Shown: positions 8,440 through 17,589, counted from the first letter of the stretch. The stretch is DNA of 64,000 nucleotides from RHKX01 sp963820055 (GCA_963820055.1 CAWFYJ010000003.1:868001-932000), one strand, 5' to 3'. Numbers and translations are program-made. The notes: generated from the sequence alone by a model not told the origin.

Positions 8440-9915
8440 TCAGCCTCCGGAGTTCTCCCGGAGGAACTCGCGGATCCGAACCGCGCCCTTCGAGGCGGGG
8501 TCGTAGAGCGACTGGACGTGGCCGGCGTTGCGCCAGATGAACAGCTCCGAGTCCGGGAACTCGGCTGCGGCCGCCCGGCCCTCGGCCGGCGACGTGACGT
8601 CGTCGAGCTCCCCTGCGATGACAAGCACGGAGATGTCCGGCGCTGTCGCGTCGGCGGCGGCAGCGGGCTCGTAGAGGGGACCCGGCTTCGGGGCGCCAAG
8701 GCACTCGCGATATGGGTAGTCCGGGGTCAGGGCGACCTCGGCCGGAGAGAACGGGGCGAACGCGTCCTTCGGGTATTCGGCGATCGCCTCGCCGAACTGC
8801 CGGCGCCGCTCCTCCCATGACGCGTTCTTGTCCCAGATCATCGGGTAGTCGTTGCAGCTGATCGTCAGCTCCTGGCCCACCGAGTAGCCGTCGGGCTTCC
8901 CGAACCCGACGTGACCCTCGCGGGTCATCGCCTCGTAGCGGGTCGGGTCGCCGGCGAGGTAGTCGGAAATCGCCCGGTCGATCCGCAGGTAGCTGTCCGG
9001 TGGGGAGAAGCCGGCCTCGCTGATCGCGTCGAGGAGCGGGCCGACCGACATCCGCTTCTCGCGGAGCAGGGCGACGAAGCGGTCGAGGCGCTTCCCGGCA
9101 TCGCCGCTGCAGTCCGGCGAGCGGTCGCAGGCGATCCCGAGGCCGCGGATCCCGGTCCGCCAGATGCTCGGGTACCAGGGGCTCTCGCCCCTGACCGGGT
9201 AGGCGCTGTCGAGGACGAGCGCCTCGAGGGTGTCGCCGTGCCGGAACGCATACGACTGCGTCAGGAACGTGCCGTACGAGTCGCCGTACATCTGCACCTC
9301 GTCGTAGCCGAGCGCCGCCCGCACGTCATTGATGTCGTCGGCGGCGGCCGCGCTCCGGTAGGAATCGAAGCGGTCGCCGAGCTGCTCCGCGCACGCCGCC
9401 ATGCCGATGTCGTCGGTGGCGCGGCCGCTCTGCATGTCCGGGCAGTCGATCGGCTTCGAGCGGCCGGTGCCGCGGGCGTCGACGAGGATCAGCTCGCGGT
9501 GGTCGAGGAGGTCGCCGAACGTGTTGATGTAGCCGCGGGCGCTGCCGATCGAGCCGTACCCCGGCCCGCCTTCGACGGCGACGATCGCTCCCTGTGAGGG
9601 CGAACTGCGATCGGTTCGCGGCCGCACCGCGAACGCGATCGGGATCTTCCCGAGCGACGGGGCGGCGCGCTCGAACGGGAGCCGGAGCTTGCCGCAGAGC
9701 AGACCCTTCGCGGGCTCGGCGTCGCGGCAGGGCTCGAGGTCGGCGAGCGAGATCGAGTCGGGCGCGAGCGGCTGCGGCGGCTCGGCGGCCGCGGTTGCCG
9801 TTCCGGCGCCGCCGTCCCCGCCGCAACCCGACGCCAGCGCAGCCGCGGCGAGAAGCGCGAGGGCCGCGCCGCCGAGGCGGCCGGCGCGGCGGCGATCAGC
9901 TCGGCGCGAGCGCAC
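8440..9915 (-). CDS. lipoprotein alpha/beta hydrolase with TAP-like C-terminus
   Basis: 491 aa from a GTG at 9915. This start is chosen because it gives an Arg-rich signal peptide and a lipobox LASGC; the open frame upstream belongs to the ABC-F gene in another frame. Hydrolase motifs: EGGPGYGS (oxyanion), VDARGTGRS, nucleophile MYGDSYGTF, acid IAGELDDVTSP and His NAGHVQS. The C-terminal 100 residues match the TAP domain of secreted tripeptidyl or proline-type aminopeptidases. Probably a membrane-anchored peptidase or esterase. It overlaps the ABC-F stop by 20 bp, suggesting coupled translation. Confidence 0.85.
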   Translation of the reverse strand: MRSRRADRRRAGRLGGAALALLAAAALASGCGGDGGAGTATAAAEPPQPLAPDSISLADLEPCRDAEPAKGLLCGKLRLPFERAAPSLGKIPIAFAVRPRTDRSSPSQGAIVAVEGGPGYGSIGSARGYINTFGDLLDHRELILVDARGTGRSKPIDCPDMQSGRATDDIGMAACAEQLGDRFDSYRSAAAADDINDVRAALGYDEVQMYGDSYGTFLTQSYAFRHGDTLEALVLDSAYPVRGESPWYPSIWRTGIRGLGIACDRSPDCSGDAGKRLDRFVALLREKRMSVGPLLDAISEAGFSPPDSYLRIDRAISDYLAGDPTRYEAMTREGHVGFGKPDGYSVGQELTISCNDYPMIWDKNASWEERRRQFGEAIAEYPKDAFAPFSPAEVALTPDYPYRECLGAPKPGPLYEPAAAADATAPDISVLVIAGELDDVTSPAEGRAAAAEFPDSELFIWRNAGHVQSLYDPASKGAVRIREFLRENSGG

Positions 9916-11809
9916 CCTCGGCCTGTTCGAGCTCGTCGTAGAGATCCTGGATCGCCTGCTTGGCCGCCTCGTGCTTCTCGCCGGCCCGTCGTGAGCGGCC
10001 CGGGCTCGACCAGGCCGCCGGGTCGGCGAGCTCGTCCTCGATCGCACGCAGCTCCGCCTCCGCCCGCTCGATCTCGCGCTCGAGAGTCGCGACCTTCCGC
10101 AGGGCGTTCTTCGACGGCCCGCCGTTGCTGCGCGTCCGCCGCCCACCGCCACCGGCCGGCTGAGCGGGGCGCGCCGCAGCCTGACGCTCCTCGCGGTCGC
10201 GGGCCTCGCGCTCGTCGCGGGCGCGCTGGTACTCCGCCCAGCCGCTCAGGTGACTCTGCAGCTCGCCGTTCTCGCAGACGACGGTGCGCGTCCCGACCGC
10301 CTCGAGCAACGCCCTGTCGTGGGAGACCAGAATTACGGCGCCCTCGAACTCGAGCAGGGCGTCCTCGAGCGCCTCGCGGCTCTCGATGTCGAGGTGGTTG
10401 GTCGGCTCGTCGAGGATCAGCACGTTGGCCCCCGAGGCGACGAGGATCGCCAGCGAGAGGCGGCGCTGCTCGCCGCCCGAGATGTCGGCGAGGCGCTTTT
10501 CCACCTCGCGCCCGGAGAACAGGAAGCCGCCGAGCAGGTCGCGCGCCTTCTGGCCGCTCAGGCCTGTGCCGCGCTGGACGGCGTCGAGGACGGTGCCGTC
10601 GCCGGCGGCGGTGTCGGCGTGCTGGGAGAGGTAGGCGAGCTCGACGTTGTGGCCGACGGCGAGCTTCCCCGTCGCCGGGCGGCGCCGGCCGGCGAGGGTC
10701 TCGATCAGCGTCGTCTTGCCGGCGCCGTTCGGTCCGACGACGACAACGTGCTCGCCCCGCTCGACCCGAAGCGTCCCGTTCTCGACGAGGGTCCTGCCGG
10801 GCACCTCGATCCGCGCCTCCTCCATCTTCAGGACGAACCGGCCCGCTCGGACCGGCGGCGCGAACGAGAAGCGCAGCTTTCGCTCGTCACGGGGGTCGCG
10901 GACGGCGGCATTGGCCTTGACGCGCTCGATCTGCTTGACCCGCGACTGGGCCTGCTTCGCCTTGGTCGCCTTGTAGCGGAAGCGCTCGACGAAGCGCTCC
11001 ATCCGCTCGATCTCGGCCTGCTGCCGCTCGATCTGCTTGCCGAGCGCGATCTCACGAGCCGCCTGCTCGGTCCGCCACGCGTGCCAGGGGCCGGAGAAGT
11101 AACGGCCGCGGCCGGCCTCGAGCTCGAGCACCGACGTCCCGACGGCCTCCAGGAACCAGCGGTCGTGGGCGACGAGGACGACGGCGGCATCGAGGTCGGT
11201 CAGGTAGCCCTCGAGCCACTCGAGCGAAGGGATGTCGAGGTGGTTGGTCGGCTCGTCGAGGAGGAGCAACTCCGGCTTCGCCGCAAGCGAGCGTGCCAGC
11301 GAGGCGCGGGTCAGCTCGCCGCCGGAGAACGTCTTCAGCTCGCGCTCGGACTGCTCGGGCCGGAACCCGAGGCCGGTCAGGACGGCAAGGACCTGGTCGC
11401 GCCAGCGGTATCCGCCCGCCAGGTCGAGGCGCGCCTGGGCGTCGGCGTAGGCCTCCATCGTCTCGGCGGTGTGGTCGCCGCCCGACATTCGGCCCTCGAG
11501 GTCGGTGAGGCGCTCCTCGAGCGCGATCACGTCGGCGCGGCCGGAGAAGACGTAGTCGCCGAGCGTCATCGCCGAGTCACGCGGCGGCCGCTGGTCGTGC
11601 AGCGCGACCCGCGCGGCCTTCTCGAGCGAGACGCTGCCGGAGTCGGGCGACAGCTCGCCGGCGAGGACGCGGAGCAGCGTCGACTTGCCGGCGCCGTTCC
11701 GGCCCGAGAGGGTCATCCGGTCGCGTCGTTCGAGCTTGAACGACACGTCGTCGAACAACGGCATGCCGCCGACGTGGATCCCGAGGTTCTGTGCGATCGC
11801 AACGGCCAT
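9896..11809 (-). CDS. ABC-F family ATPase
   Basis: 637 aa from the ATG at 11809. Two ATP-binding cassettes lie on one chain without membrane segments. Cassette 1 has SGRNGAGKST, signature FSGGELTRASLA and LLLDEPTNHLD; cassette 2 has VGPNGAGKTT, ISGGEQRRLSLA and LILDEPTNHLD. The linker is charged and helical (about residues 240-320), and the C-terminal coiled coil reads LEREIERAEAELRAIEDE. ABC-F proteins act on the ribosome (translation or antibiotic protection). The exact subgroup cannot be told by eye. The open frame extending upstream to 13615 is antisense to other genes and is rejected. Confidence 0.95.
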   Translation of the reverse strand: MAVAIAQNLGIHVGGMPLFDDVSFKLERRDRMTLSGRNGAGKSTLLRVLAGELSPDSGSVSLEKAARVALHDQRPPRDSAMTLGDYVFSGRADVIALEERLTDLEGRMSGGDHTAETMEAYADAQARLDLAGGYRWRDQVLAVLTGLGFRPEQSERELKTFSGGELTRASLARSLAAKPELLLLDEPTNHLDIPSLEWLEGYLTDLDAAVVLVAHDRWFLEAVGTSVLELEAGRGRYFSGPWHAWRTEQAAREIALGKQIERQQAEIERMERFVERFRYKATKAKQAQSRVKQIERVKANAAVRDPRDERKLRFSFAPPVRAGRFVLKMEEARIEVPGRTLVENGTLRVERGEHVVVVGPNGAGKTTLIETLAGRRRPATGKLAVGHNVELAYLSQHADTAAGDGTVLDAVQRGTGLSGQKARDLLGGFLFSGREVEKRLADISGGEQRRLSLAILVASGANVLILDEPTNHLDIESREALEDALLEFEGAVILVSHDRALLEAVGTRTVVCENGELQSHLSGWAEYQRARDEREARDREERQAAARPAQPAGGGGRRTRSNGGPSKNALRKVATLEREIERAEAELRAIEDELADPAAWSSPGRSRRAGEKHEAAKQAIQDLYDELEQAEGALAPS

Positions 11810-11872
11810 CGCCGATTCAAGATACGGACCGCCCGCCGCGCTCGCGACCGCCGTGGCTGACAGGCTGCAGAG

Positions 11873-12652
11873 GTGCTCGACGAGCGGTTCACCACGGCGC
11901 TCCACGTCGAAGCGCTCAAACGGTCGGCACTGCACGCCGGGACCGACCCGGCGGTCCTCTTCCAGACGTCGACGATCGGAGCGCTGCTCGACGGTGCCTA
12001 CGAGGGCGACGTCAGCTTCGCCGAGCTCGCCGAGCAGGGCACGCTCGGGCTCGGCACGCTCGACGCGCTGGACGGCGAGATGATCGCGATCGACGGCCGC
12101 TTCTACCGGGCCGACCTCGACGGCCGGATCAGCGAGATCGACCCGAGCACGCGGACTCCGTTCGCGGTGGTGGTCCCGTTCGCCGAGCGGCGCGGGCACG
12201 CCATCGAGGGGCCGATGTCCCAGGCGGACGTGCTCGCATCGCTCGACCGCGAGCGACCGCCCGGCGAGAGCGCAGCGGCGATCCGGATCGATGGGCGCTT
12301 CCGGTCGGTCACCGCGCGCTCGGTCCCGCGCCAGAGCCCTCCCTACCGGCCCCTCGCCGAGGTCGTCGCCGGCCAGCACGTCTTCGAGCTCGCCGGAGTC
12401 GCGGGCTCGATCGTCGGATTCCGCTTCCCCGACCACAGCGACGGCATCGAGGTCGACGGCTTCCACCTCCACTTCATCGACGGCGAGCGAGCGCGGGGCG
12501 GCCACGTGATCGACTTCGTCTGCGACGACGGCTGGATCGGCGTCGACCCGGTGACGGACCTCCACGTCGAGCTGCCGCCGGGCGTCGACCTCGAAGGCCA
12601 TCACGTCGACGGCGCCCGTGCCGAGGACCTGCGCCGCATCGAAGGCGGGTAG
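11873..12652 (+). CDS. budA: alpha-acetolactate decarboxylase
   Basis: 259 aa from the GTG at 11873. It matches the whole family: the start FQTSTIGALLDGAYEGDVSF, a middle GTLGLGTLDALDGEMIAIDG and the zinc-site region GFHLHFIDGERARGGHVIDF, with the His-x-His plus a later His. The enzyme converts 2-acetolactate to acetoin, the step before 2,3-butanediol. No acetolactate synthase or butanediol dehydrogenase is next to it, so it may scavenge acetolactate from branched-chain amino acid synthesis. Divergent from the ABC-F gene (63 bp). Confidence 0.95.
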   Translation: MLDERFTTALHVEALKRSALHAGTDPAVLFQTSTIGALLDGAYEGDVSFAELAEQGTLGLGTLDALDGEMIAIDGRFYRADLDGRISEIDPSTRTPFAVVVPFAERRGHAIEGPMSQADVLASLDRERPPGESAAAIRIDGRFRSVTARSVPRQSPPYRPLAEVVAGQHVFELAGVAGSIVGFRFPDHSDGIEVDGFHLHFIDGERARGGHVIDFVCDDGWIGVDPVTDLHVELPPGVDLEGHHVDGARAEDLRRIEGG

Positions 12653-12668
12653 CCGCAATCGGCGTTTC

Positions 12669-12697
12669 CGCGTCCGGATCGCTTCAGATCCGGCGCG
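12669..12697 (+). terminator. hairpin after acetolactate decarboxylase
   Basis: An 11-bp stem with one bulged T: CGCG-T-CCGGATC pairs with GATCCGGCGCG around the loop GCTTCA. It begins 16 bp after the stop. There is no U-tract, as is common in GC-rich actinobacterial terminators. It also separates the decarboxylase from the next gene at 12719. Confidence 0.6.
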
Positions 12698-12718
12698 TAC
12701 GGCCGATAGGGTGCTCGC

Positions 12719-13573
12719 ATGGGAAGGATGAAGCGAGGCTGGGGCCTCACGAAGAAGAGCTGGGGCCTGCTGACGGAGCACCGTCAGCTCGTCCGTTTCC
12801 CGCTCTACGGCGGGATCGCGACGACGATCATGGCGATCGTCGTCGTCGGCCCCGGGCTCTACCTGATCGAGGACGACAAGCTCGCCCCCGGTGCCCCGCT
12901 CGTCATCCTCGGGCTCTATCTGCTGGCCCTGATCGGCACCTATTACAGCGTCGGCCTCGCGGCCTGCGCCGACATGATCTTTCGCGGCGAAGAGGCGAAG
13001 TTCTCCGACGGGACCGCCGTCGCCCGGAGCCGATTCGGCAAGATCGCCGGCTGGGCGCTCGTCTCGACCGTCGTCGGGACGATCGTCGGAATCCTCCAGG
13101 ACCAGGGCGGCATCGCCGGCGCGATCTTCGGGCGCCTCCTGCAGTTCGGCTGGCAGCTGATCACCTTCCTCGCGGTCCCGGTCATCGCGATCGAGGGAAC
13201 CGGCCCGATCGAGACCCTGAAGCGCTCCTCCCATCTCTTCAAGGAGCGCTGGGGCGAGCAGATCACCGGCAACGTCGCAATCGGCGGCATCGTCTTCCTG
13301 ATCGGAATGATTCCGGCTGCGATCCTGATCGCCGCCGGAGTCGTCCTGATGGCGTCCAGCGGCGTCGGCGGGGGCATCCTGATCGCGCTCGGCGTGATCG
13401 TGGGTGCAATCGCGCTGCTGATCCAGAACGCGCTGGCGGGGATCTTCGGGGTCGCCCTCTATCGCTACGCGCTCGAGGGCGAGACGGTCGGCGGGTTCAC
13501 CTCGGCGGAGTTCGAGTCCGCCGTCCGCCGCAAGGGCGGCTCGGGCGATGGCCCCCAACCCGCGGGCATCTAG
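12719..13573 (+). CDS. DUF6159-type integral membrane protein
   Basis: 284 aa. The N-terminal amphipathic segment MKRGWGLTKKSWGLLTEHRQ is typical of DUF6159 proteins. About six membrane helices follow, with a conserved cytoplasmic loop GTGPIETLKRSSHLFKERWG and a C-terminal LYRYALEGETVGGF. Function is unknown. Its last 26 bp overlap the start of the FUSC-type transporter, so the pair is probably one transcript. Confidence 0.83.
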   Translation: MGRMKRGWGLTKKSWGLLTEHRQLVRFPLYGGIATTIMAIVVVGPGLYLIEDDKLAPGAPLVILGLYLLALIGTYYSVGLAACADMIFRGEEAKFSDGTAVARSRFGKIAGWALVSTVVGTIVGILQDQGGIAGAIFGRLLQFGWQLITFLAVPVIAIEGTGPIETLKRSSHLFKERWGEQITGNVAIGGIVFLIGMIPAAILIAAGVVLMASSGVGGGILIALGVIVGAIALLIQNALAGIFGVALYRYALEGETVGGFTSAEFESAVRRKGGSGDGPQPAGI

Positions 13574-14768
13574 GCTCGGCGAGGCCCTGACCGACGGAGC
13601 CGTGCGGGCGCGCAAGCGTCTGCGGGTCGCGTGGCTGCCGCTGCTTCAGGTCACCGGTGCGGCCGCCCTCGCCTGGTTCATCGCCCACTACGTCCTCGGC
13701 CACCCCGCCCCCTTCTTCGCTCCCGTCGCCGCGATCCTGGCGCTGAGCGTCAGCATCGGTCAGCGCGGACGCCGCGCCGTCGAGATGATGGCCGGGGTCG
13801 TCGTCGGGATCGTCATCGCCGATGCGACGATTGCCCTGTTCGGCACCGGCGCCCTCCAGATCGGGCTTGCGGTCGGTCTCTCGATGACGGCCGCTGTGAT
13901 CCTCGGCGGCGGGGTCATGCTCGTCAACCAGGCGGGTGCCTCGGCTGCGATCGTCGTCGCGCTGAGCGCCTCCGAAGCGGGGACCGAGCGGATCTTCGAT
14001 GCCGCGATCGGCGGTGTGATCGCACTGATCGTCTCCCAGGTCCTGTTCCCGCCCCGCCCGCTGAAGATCGTCCTCCCCGCCCGCCGCGAGGCGATCCTCA
14101 GCCTCCGCGACGGCATGGTCGAACTCAGAGGCATGATCGAGGACCCCGACGACCGCCACATCGACTGGGCGCTGCGAACGGCGGGACGCATCCACGACAA
14201 GCTCGCGAAGCTCGCCGCCGCGCGCCTGCTCGGCGCCGAGATCGCCCGCACGTCCCCCGCCCGGCGCAGTCAGATCCCGATCGTCGACCGCTTCTCGGAG
14301 GTCGCGATCGTCGTCGACCTGATCTCGAACGCCACGCTGACGCTGATCCGCGACACGGTCCGCCTGATCGACGACGGCGAGGAGTCGCCGCAGTGGCTGC
14401 CCACCGCCGTCGGGCTCCTCGCCGACGGCCTCACTCAGCTCGCCTCCGACGAGAGCTCCGGCCTCGTCCCGGGACCGGGCGCGGAGCGCTGCCGGGAGTC
14501 GGCGCTCGCCGCCGCCGCGACGGCGGCCGGGTTCGGCGAGGGCAACCACGACTGGCGGGTCCGGCGAATCGCCGTCGACATCCGCACGGTCTCGGTCGAC
14601 ATGCTGAGGATCACCGGGATCGAGCGCCGCGAGGCGCTCACGAAGGTCAGCTCCGTGTGGCGAGGGATCGCGGCCGGACCGGCGACGGGCGAGATGCCTC
14701 TCGAGCCGTCGGGGCCGGCCGAGCCGTCTGGGTCGTCGGGACCGCCCGGGCCATCGGGCTCCGGCTGA
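13548..14768 (+). CDS. FUSC / aromatic acid exporter-like membrane protein
   Basis: 406 aa. Residues about 25-165 hold a set of six tight hydrophobic segments, with APFFAPVAAILALSVSIGQR and LGGGVMLVNQAGASA typical of the FUSC/ArAE family. The rest is a long cytoplasmic helical domain ending in a low-complexity Pro/Ser/Gly tail (SGPAEPSGSSGPPGPSG). Relatives export aromatic acids or other organic anions; the substrate here is not known. It overlaps the DUF6159 gene by 26 bp and abuts the convergent USP stop. Confidence 0.82.
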   Translation: MAPNPRASRLGEALTDGAVRARKRLRVAWLPLLQVTGAAALAWFIAHYVLGHPAPFFAPVAAILALSVSIGQRGRRAVEMMAGVVVGIVIADATIALFGTGALQIGLAVGLSMTAAVILGGGVMLVNQAGASAAIVVALSASEAGTERIFDAAIGGVIALIVSQVLFPPRPLKIVLPARREAILSLRDGMVELRGMIEDPDDRHIDWALRTAGRIHDKLAKLAAARLLGAEIARTSPARRSQIPIVDRFSEVAIVVDLISNATLTLIRDTVRLIDDGEESPQWLPTAVGLLADGLTQLASDESSGLVPGPGAERCRESALAAAATAAGFGEGNHDWRVRRIAVDIRTVSVDMLRITGIERREALTKVSSVWRGIAAGPATGEMPLEPSGPAEPSGSSGPPGPSGSG

Positions 14769-15629
14769 TCAGTCCGAGTTGGCGGTCTCGGTCGTCTCGT
14801 CGGTGACGATCCCAGCCTCGCGCATCGAGTTGCTGCGCGGGACGATCACGACCGGGCACGGAGCCACACGGACGATCTCCCGCGAGGTTCCGCCGAGCAG
14901 CACGGTCCTGATCGGGCCGTAGTCGCGGGAGCCGAGCACGAGCAGGTCGAGCTCGACCGCCTGATCGGCGAGCGCCGGGCCGGCGTCGCCGAGCAGCAGC
15001 TTCGTCTCGGCCTCGACCTCGCGACAGGAGCCGAGCCCCGCCTCGAGCTCGGCGGCCATCAGGTCGTGAGCGCCCTCGGCGACCGGCGAGACGCCGATCA
15101 GCCGTACCGAGGAGTCGGACCAGCGGGCCAGGTCCACGGCGGTTTCGAGGGCGACCTTCGACTCGTCGCCGCCGTCGTAGCCGACGCCGATGATCCCGAG
15201 GCCCGGGTGGATCCCACTCGAGTAGCCCTTCGGCGCGATCGCGACCGCACACGGGGACCCGCTGAGAAGCCGGTCGGCGACGCTTCCGGTGAGGACGCGG
15301 CCGATCGGCCCACGGTGGGTCGAGCCGAGCACGATGATGTCGGCCTTCTCGGTTTGCGCGATCTGCTGGAGAGCGGCAGGCGCCGAGTCGCAGGCCGTCC
15401 GCCGGCTGAAATCGCGGTGGCCGAGATGTTCGACCGCCTTGCGGCCCATCTCGGCGTAGTAGTTCTGCTGGAACTCCCAGTAGCCGCCGACGTCTCCCGT
15501 CGGCGGGGCGTTCTCGTCGACGACCGCGACGATCAGCTTCTTGCCGGTGGCGACGCGAAGTCGCTCGGCGAGGCGCAGGGCGTCGAAGCCCTCCTCGGTT
15601 CCGTCGAAGCCGACGACGATCCCGCCCAT
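14769..15629 (-). CDS. tandem universal stress protein (two UspA domains)
   Basis: 286 aa. Domain 1 (about residues 1-145) starts GGIVVGFDGTEEGFDALRLA and has the nucleotide-binding stretch VLGSTHRGPIGRVLTGSV. Domain 2 (150-280) has IIGVGYDGGDESKVALETAV and VLGSRDYGPIRTVLLGGTS. The G-2x-G-9x-G(S/T) ATP motif is recognisable in both. It probably helps in dormancy or stress survival. It starts 3 bp after the stop of another Usp gene, so they share a transcript. Confidence 0.93.
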   Translation of the reverse strand: MGGIVVGFDGTEEGFDALRLAERLRVATGKKLIVAVVDENAPPTGDVGGYWEFQQNYYAEMGRKAVEHLGHRDFSRRTACDSAPAALQQIAQTEKADIIVLGSTHRGPIGRVLTGSVADRLLSGSPCAVAIAPKGYSSGIHPGLGIIGVGYDGGDESKVALETAVDLARWSDSSVRLIGVSPVAEGAHDLMAAELEAGLGSCREVEAETKLLLGDAGPALADQAVELDLLVLGSRDYGPIRTVLLGGTSREIVRVAPCPVVIVPRSNSMREAGIVTDETTETANSD

Positions 15630-15632
15630 CGG

Positions 15633-16067
15633 TCAGCCCTTCTCGTGCGGGGCCGGCACGCACAGCACCGGGCAACCGGCGAGGTGCAGCAGCTTCTGGG
15701 TGACGCTCCCGAGGACCACTCCGGCCAGCGCGGAGTGCCCGCGCGTGCCGACGACGATCAGGTCGGCCCCGACCTCGTCGGCGACGTCGGCGATGGACCG
15801 TGCAGGTCCTCCGAGGACGACGGTCTCCATCCGCACCTCGGCGTCGACGCCGGCCGCCTTCAAATCTTCGGCCTGCTTCTCGATCCCCTGCTTGACCTCG
15901 GGCTCGTCGGCGCGGACGGGCGCCATGTCGCCCTTCGCGGCGATCCGCTCGACGACGTGGCAAAGGATCACCGCTGCTCCGTCGCGCTTGGCGACGTCGG
16001 TTGCTTCGGCGAGTGCCCTGTCGGCTCCCTCGGACCCGTCAACCCCTACGACGATCTTGCTCGGCAT
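15633..16067 (-). CDS. universal stress protein (single UspA domain)
   Basis: 144 aa from the ATG at 16067, which follows the purine-rich stretch GAGGGAGACGGAG as ribosome site. It starts MPSKIVVGVDGSEGADRALA and has the ATP-binding end VVGTRGHSALAGVVLGSVTQ. Length and motifs match UspA. First gene of a two-gene Usp operon; the 139-bp region upstream carries a perfect inverted repeat (16174-16190). Confidence 0.94.
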   Translation of the reverse strand: MPSKIVVGVDGSEGADRALAEATDVAKRDGAAVILCHVVERIAAKGDMAPVRADEPEVKQGIEKQAEDLKAAGVDAEVRMETVVLGGPARSIADVADEVGADLIVVGTRGHSALAGVVLGSVTQKLLHLAGCPVLCVPAPHEKG

Positions 16068-16173
16068 CTCCGTCTCCCTCTGTATTGCCAACTCCCCCGA
16101 TTTTTCCGGTCCCCGTCGACCCGGGCATCCGGACCTGTCGCTCAACCTTCGCGGTAGGGGGCCCACCGGAGCA

Positions 16174-16190
16174 TCCGTAGAAACTACGGA
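16174..16190. promoter_or_regulatory. 17-bp perfect inverted repeat between Usp and lipocalin-like genes
   Basis: TCCGTAGAAACTACGGA: 7-bp arms around a 3-base centre. It lies 17 bp past the stop of the minus-strand lipocalin-like gene and 107 bp upstream of the Usp start. It could be an operator for the Usp operon or a short terminator hairpin; the sequence alone does not decide. Confidence 0.4.
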
Positions 16191-16206
16191 CGGAGATTTC
16201 TGAGGA

Positions 16207-16653
16207 TCAGGTCCGCCGGCGCCAGCGGAGCACCGAGCTGGCCTCGCCGTCGGCGGTCCTGACCGGCTGGGTCCTGAGGGTCAGATAGTCGCCGTGGAGC
16301 TCGTAGTCGCGGCGCTTCTCCATGCCCGGCTGATCCGGGTGGAGGGCGATCTCGACGTGGTGGACGACCACGCCGGGCTCGAGGATCGAGAAGGTGCCGG
16401 CGTAGGCGTTGTAGCTGCGGTACGCGGCGGCCTGCCCGGGATCGTCGCCGGCTTCGAGGTCGCGGGAGCCGAGGGGCTCGCGCTCGTCGTTCGAGATCTG
16501 CACGGCCATCCGCCCGGAGGCCAGGTAGATCAGGTCGCCTGCCGGCGCCGGGCCGCCGTGGGCGATCTCCTCCCCGCTCGCCGTCGTCCCCGACCAGGAG
16601 ACGAGCTCCCAATGGCCGAGCAGCGGCTGCGCTTCGGCCGAGACCCAGGTCAC
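16207..16653 (-). CDS. lipocalin-like domain protein
   Basis: 148 aa from a GTG at 16653. It starts LLGHWELVSWSG and contains DLIYLASGRMAVQISND and RSYNAYAGTFSILEPGVVVH, typical of the lipocalin-like (Lipocalin_5) family. There is no signal peptide, so it is a cytoplasmic beta-barrel that may bind a small hydrophobic ligand, which is not known. It lies 8 bp downstream of an SDR gene on the same strand and is probably co-transcribed with it. Confidence 0.8.
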   Translation of the reverse strand: MTWVSAEAQPLLGHWELVSWSGTTASGEEIAHGGPAPAGDLIYLASGRMAVQISNDEREPLGSRDLEAGDDPGQAAAYRSYNAYAGTFSILEPGVVVHHVEIALHPDQPGMEKRRDYELHGDYLTLRTQPVRTADGEASSVLRWRRRT

Positions 16654-16661
16654 GACCGGGC

Positions 16662-17516
16662 TCAGCCGCGGCCGGGCCGCGGGAACTGGGTCGCGTTGAA
16701 GCGGTCCCAGATCCGGTCGGGCATCAGGTGGCTCTGGTTGATCAGCAGGGTCGCCGAGGGCGTCACCCGGTAGCGGGTCTTCGGCCGCTTGGCCGCGATC
16801 GCCTTCTCGATCACCTTGGCGACGTCGTCGGCCTCGCCGCCGAGCAGCTTCAGGGGCCCCTTCTCGTAGGCCTCCTGAGTCGCCTGGCCGACCTTGCGGT
16901 TGAACTCGGAGTAGACGTCGTCCGCTCCGCCCGCCTGCTCGAGCGAGGCGACCGCCGCCTTGTCGAACTCGGTCCGGATCGCGCCGGGCTGGATCACGAC
17001 GACGTCGATCCCGAAGTCCTCGACCTCGAACCTGAGAGCGTCGGAGATGGCCTCGACCGCGTACTTGGTCGCGTGGTAGGCGCCGCCTCCCGGGAATGTG
17101 AAGTTCGCCCCCATCGAGCTGATGTTGACGATCCGGCCGTGCCCGCGCGAGCGCATCCCCGGAAGCACCAGCTGCGTCATCCGCACCAGCCCGAAGACGT
17201 TCGTCTCGAACTGGCGGCGCAGCGCGTCCATGTCGAGCGTCTCGATCGCCCCCGACTGCGAGTAACCGGCGTTGTTGACGAGCGCATCGACGCCTCCCGC
17301 CTCCTCGTCGATCCGCTTCACCGCCGCCTCCATCGAGGCTTCGTCGGTGACGTCGAGGGCCATCGTCTTGCAGCCCTTCGCCTCGAGATCGGCAAGCGTC
17401 TCGACCTTCCGGGCCGTCGCGTAGACGCTGTTCCCGGACGCGGCGAGGCGCTCGGCGGTGGCCCGGCCGATTCCGGTCGAGCAGCCGGTGATCAGGATCG
17501 TCGTCTTCGTAGGCAT
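16662..17516 (-). CDS. short-chain dehydrogenase/reductase
   Basis: 284 aa from the ATG at 17516. Classical SDR: cofactor motif ITGCSTGIGRATAERL, NNAGYS, catalytic Ser in IVNISSMGANF, YHATK (Tyr-x-x-x-Lys) and VIQPGAIRTEFDKAA. The basic residue after the Gly motif (TARK) suggests NADP(H). The C-terminal extension KTRYRVTPSATLLINQSHLM resembles SDRs acting on ketones or lipids; the substrate is unknown. Likely operon with the lipocalin-like gene. Confidence 0.92.
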   Translation of the reverse strand: MPTKTTILITGCSTGIGRATAERLAASGNSVYATARKVETLADLEAKGCKTMALDVTDEASMEAAVKRIDEEAGGVDALVNNAGYSQSGAIETLDMDALRRQFETNVFGLVRMTQLVLPGMRSRGHGRIVNISSMGANFTFPGGGAYHATKYAVEAISDALRFEVEDFGIDVVVIQPGAIRTEFDKAAVASLEQAGGADDVYSEFNRKVGQATQEAYEKGPLKLLGGEADDVAKVIEKAIAAKRPKTRYRVTPSATLLINQSHLMPDRIWDRFNATQFPRPGRG

Positions 17517-17589
17517 TGAAACCCTTCCGTCGCGAGGTGAGGTCGGGATTCTCCGCGAATCGGACCCGCTACGGGTTCCGGACCGTCGC

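Noticed and set aside
9896..13615. A 1,239-codon minus-strand open frame covering the acetolactate decarboxylase and DUF6159 genes
   Set aside because: Only its last 637 codons (the ABC-F gene) look like protein. The rest is antisense to recognisable plus-strand genes and is Asp/Arg-rich filler.
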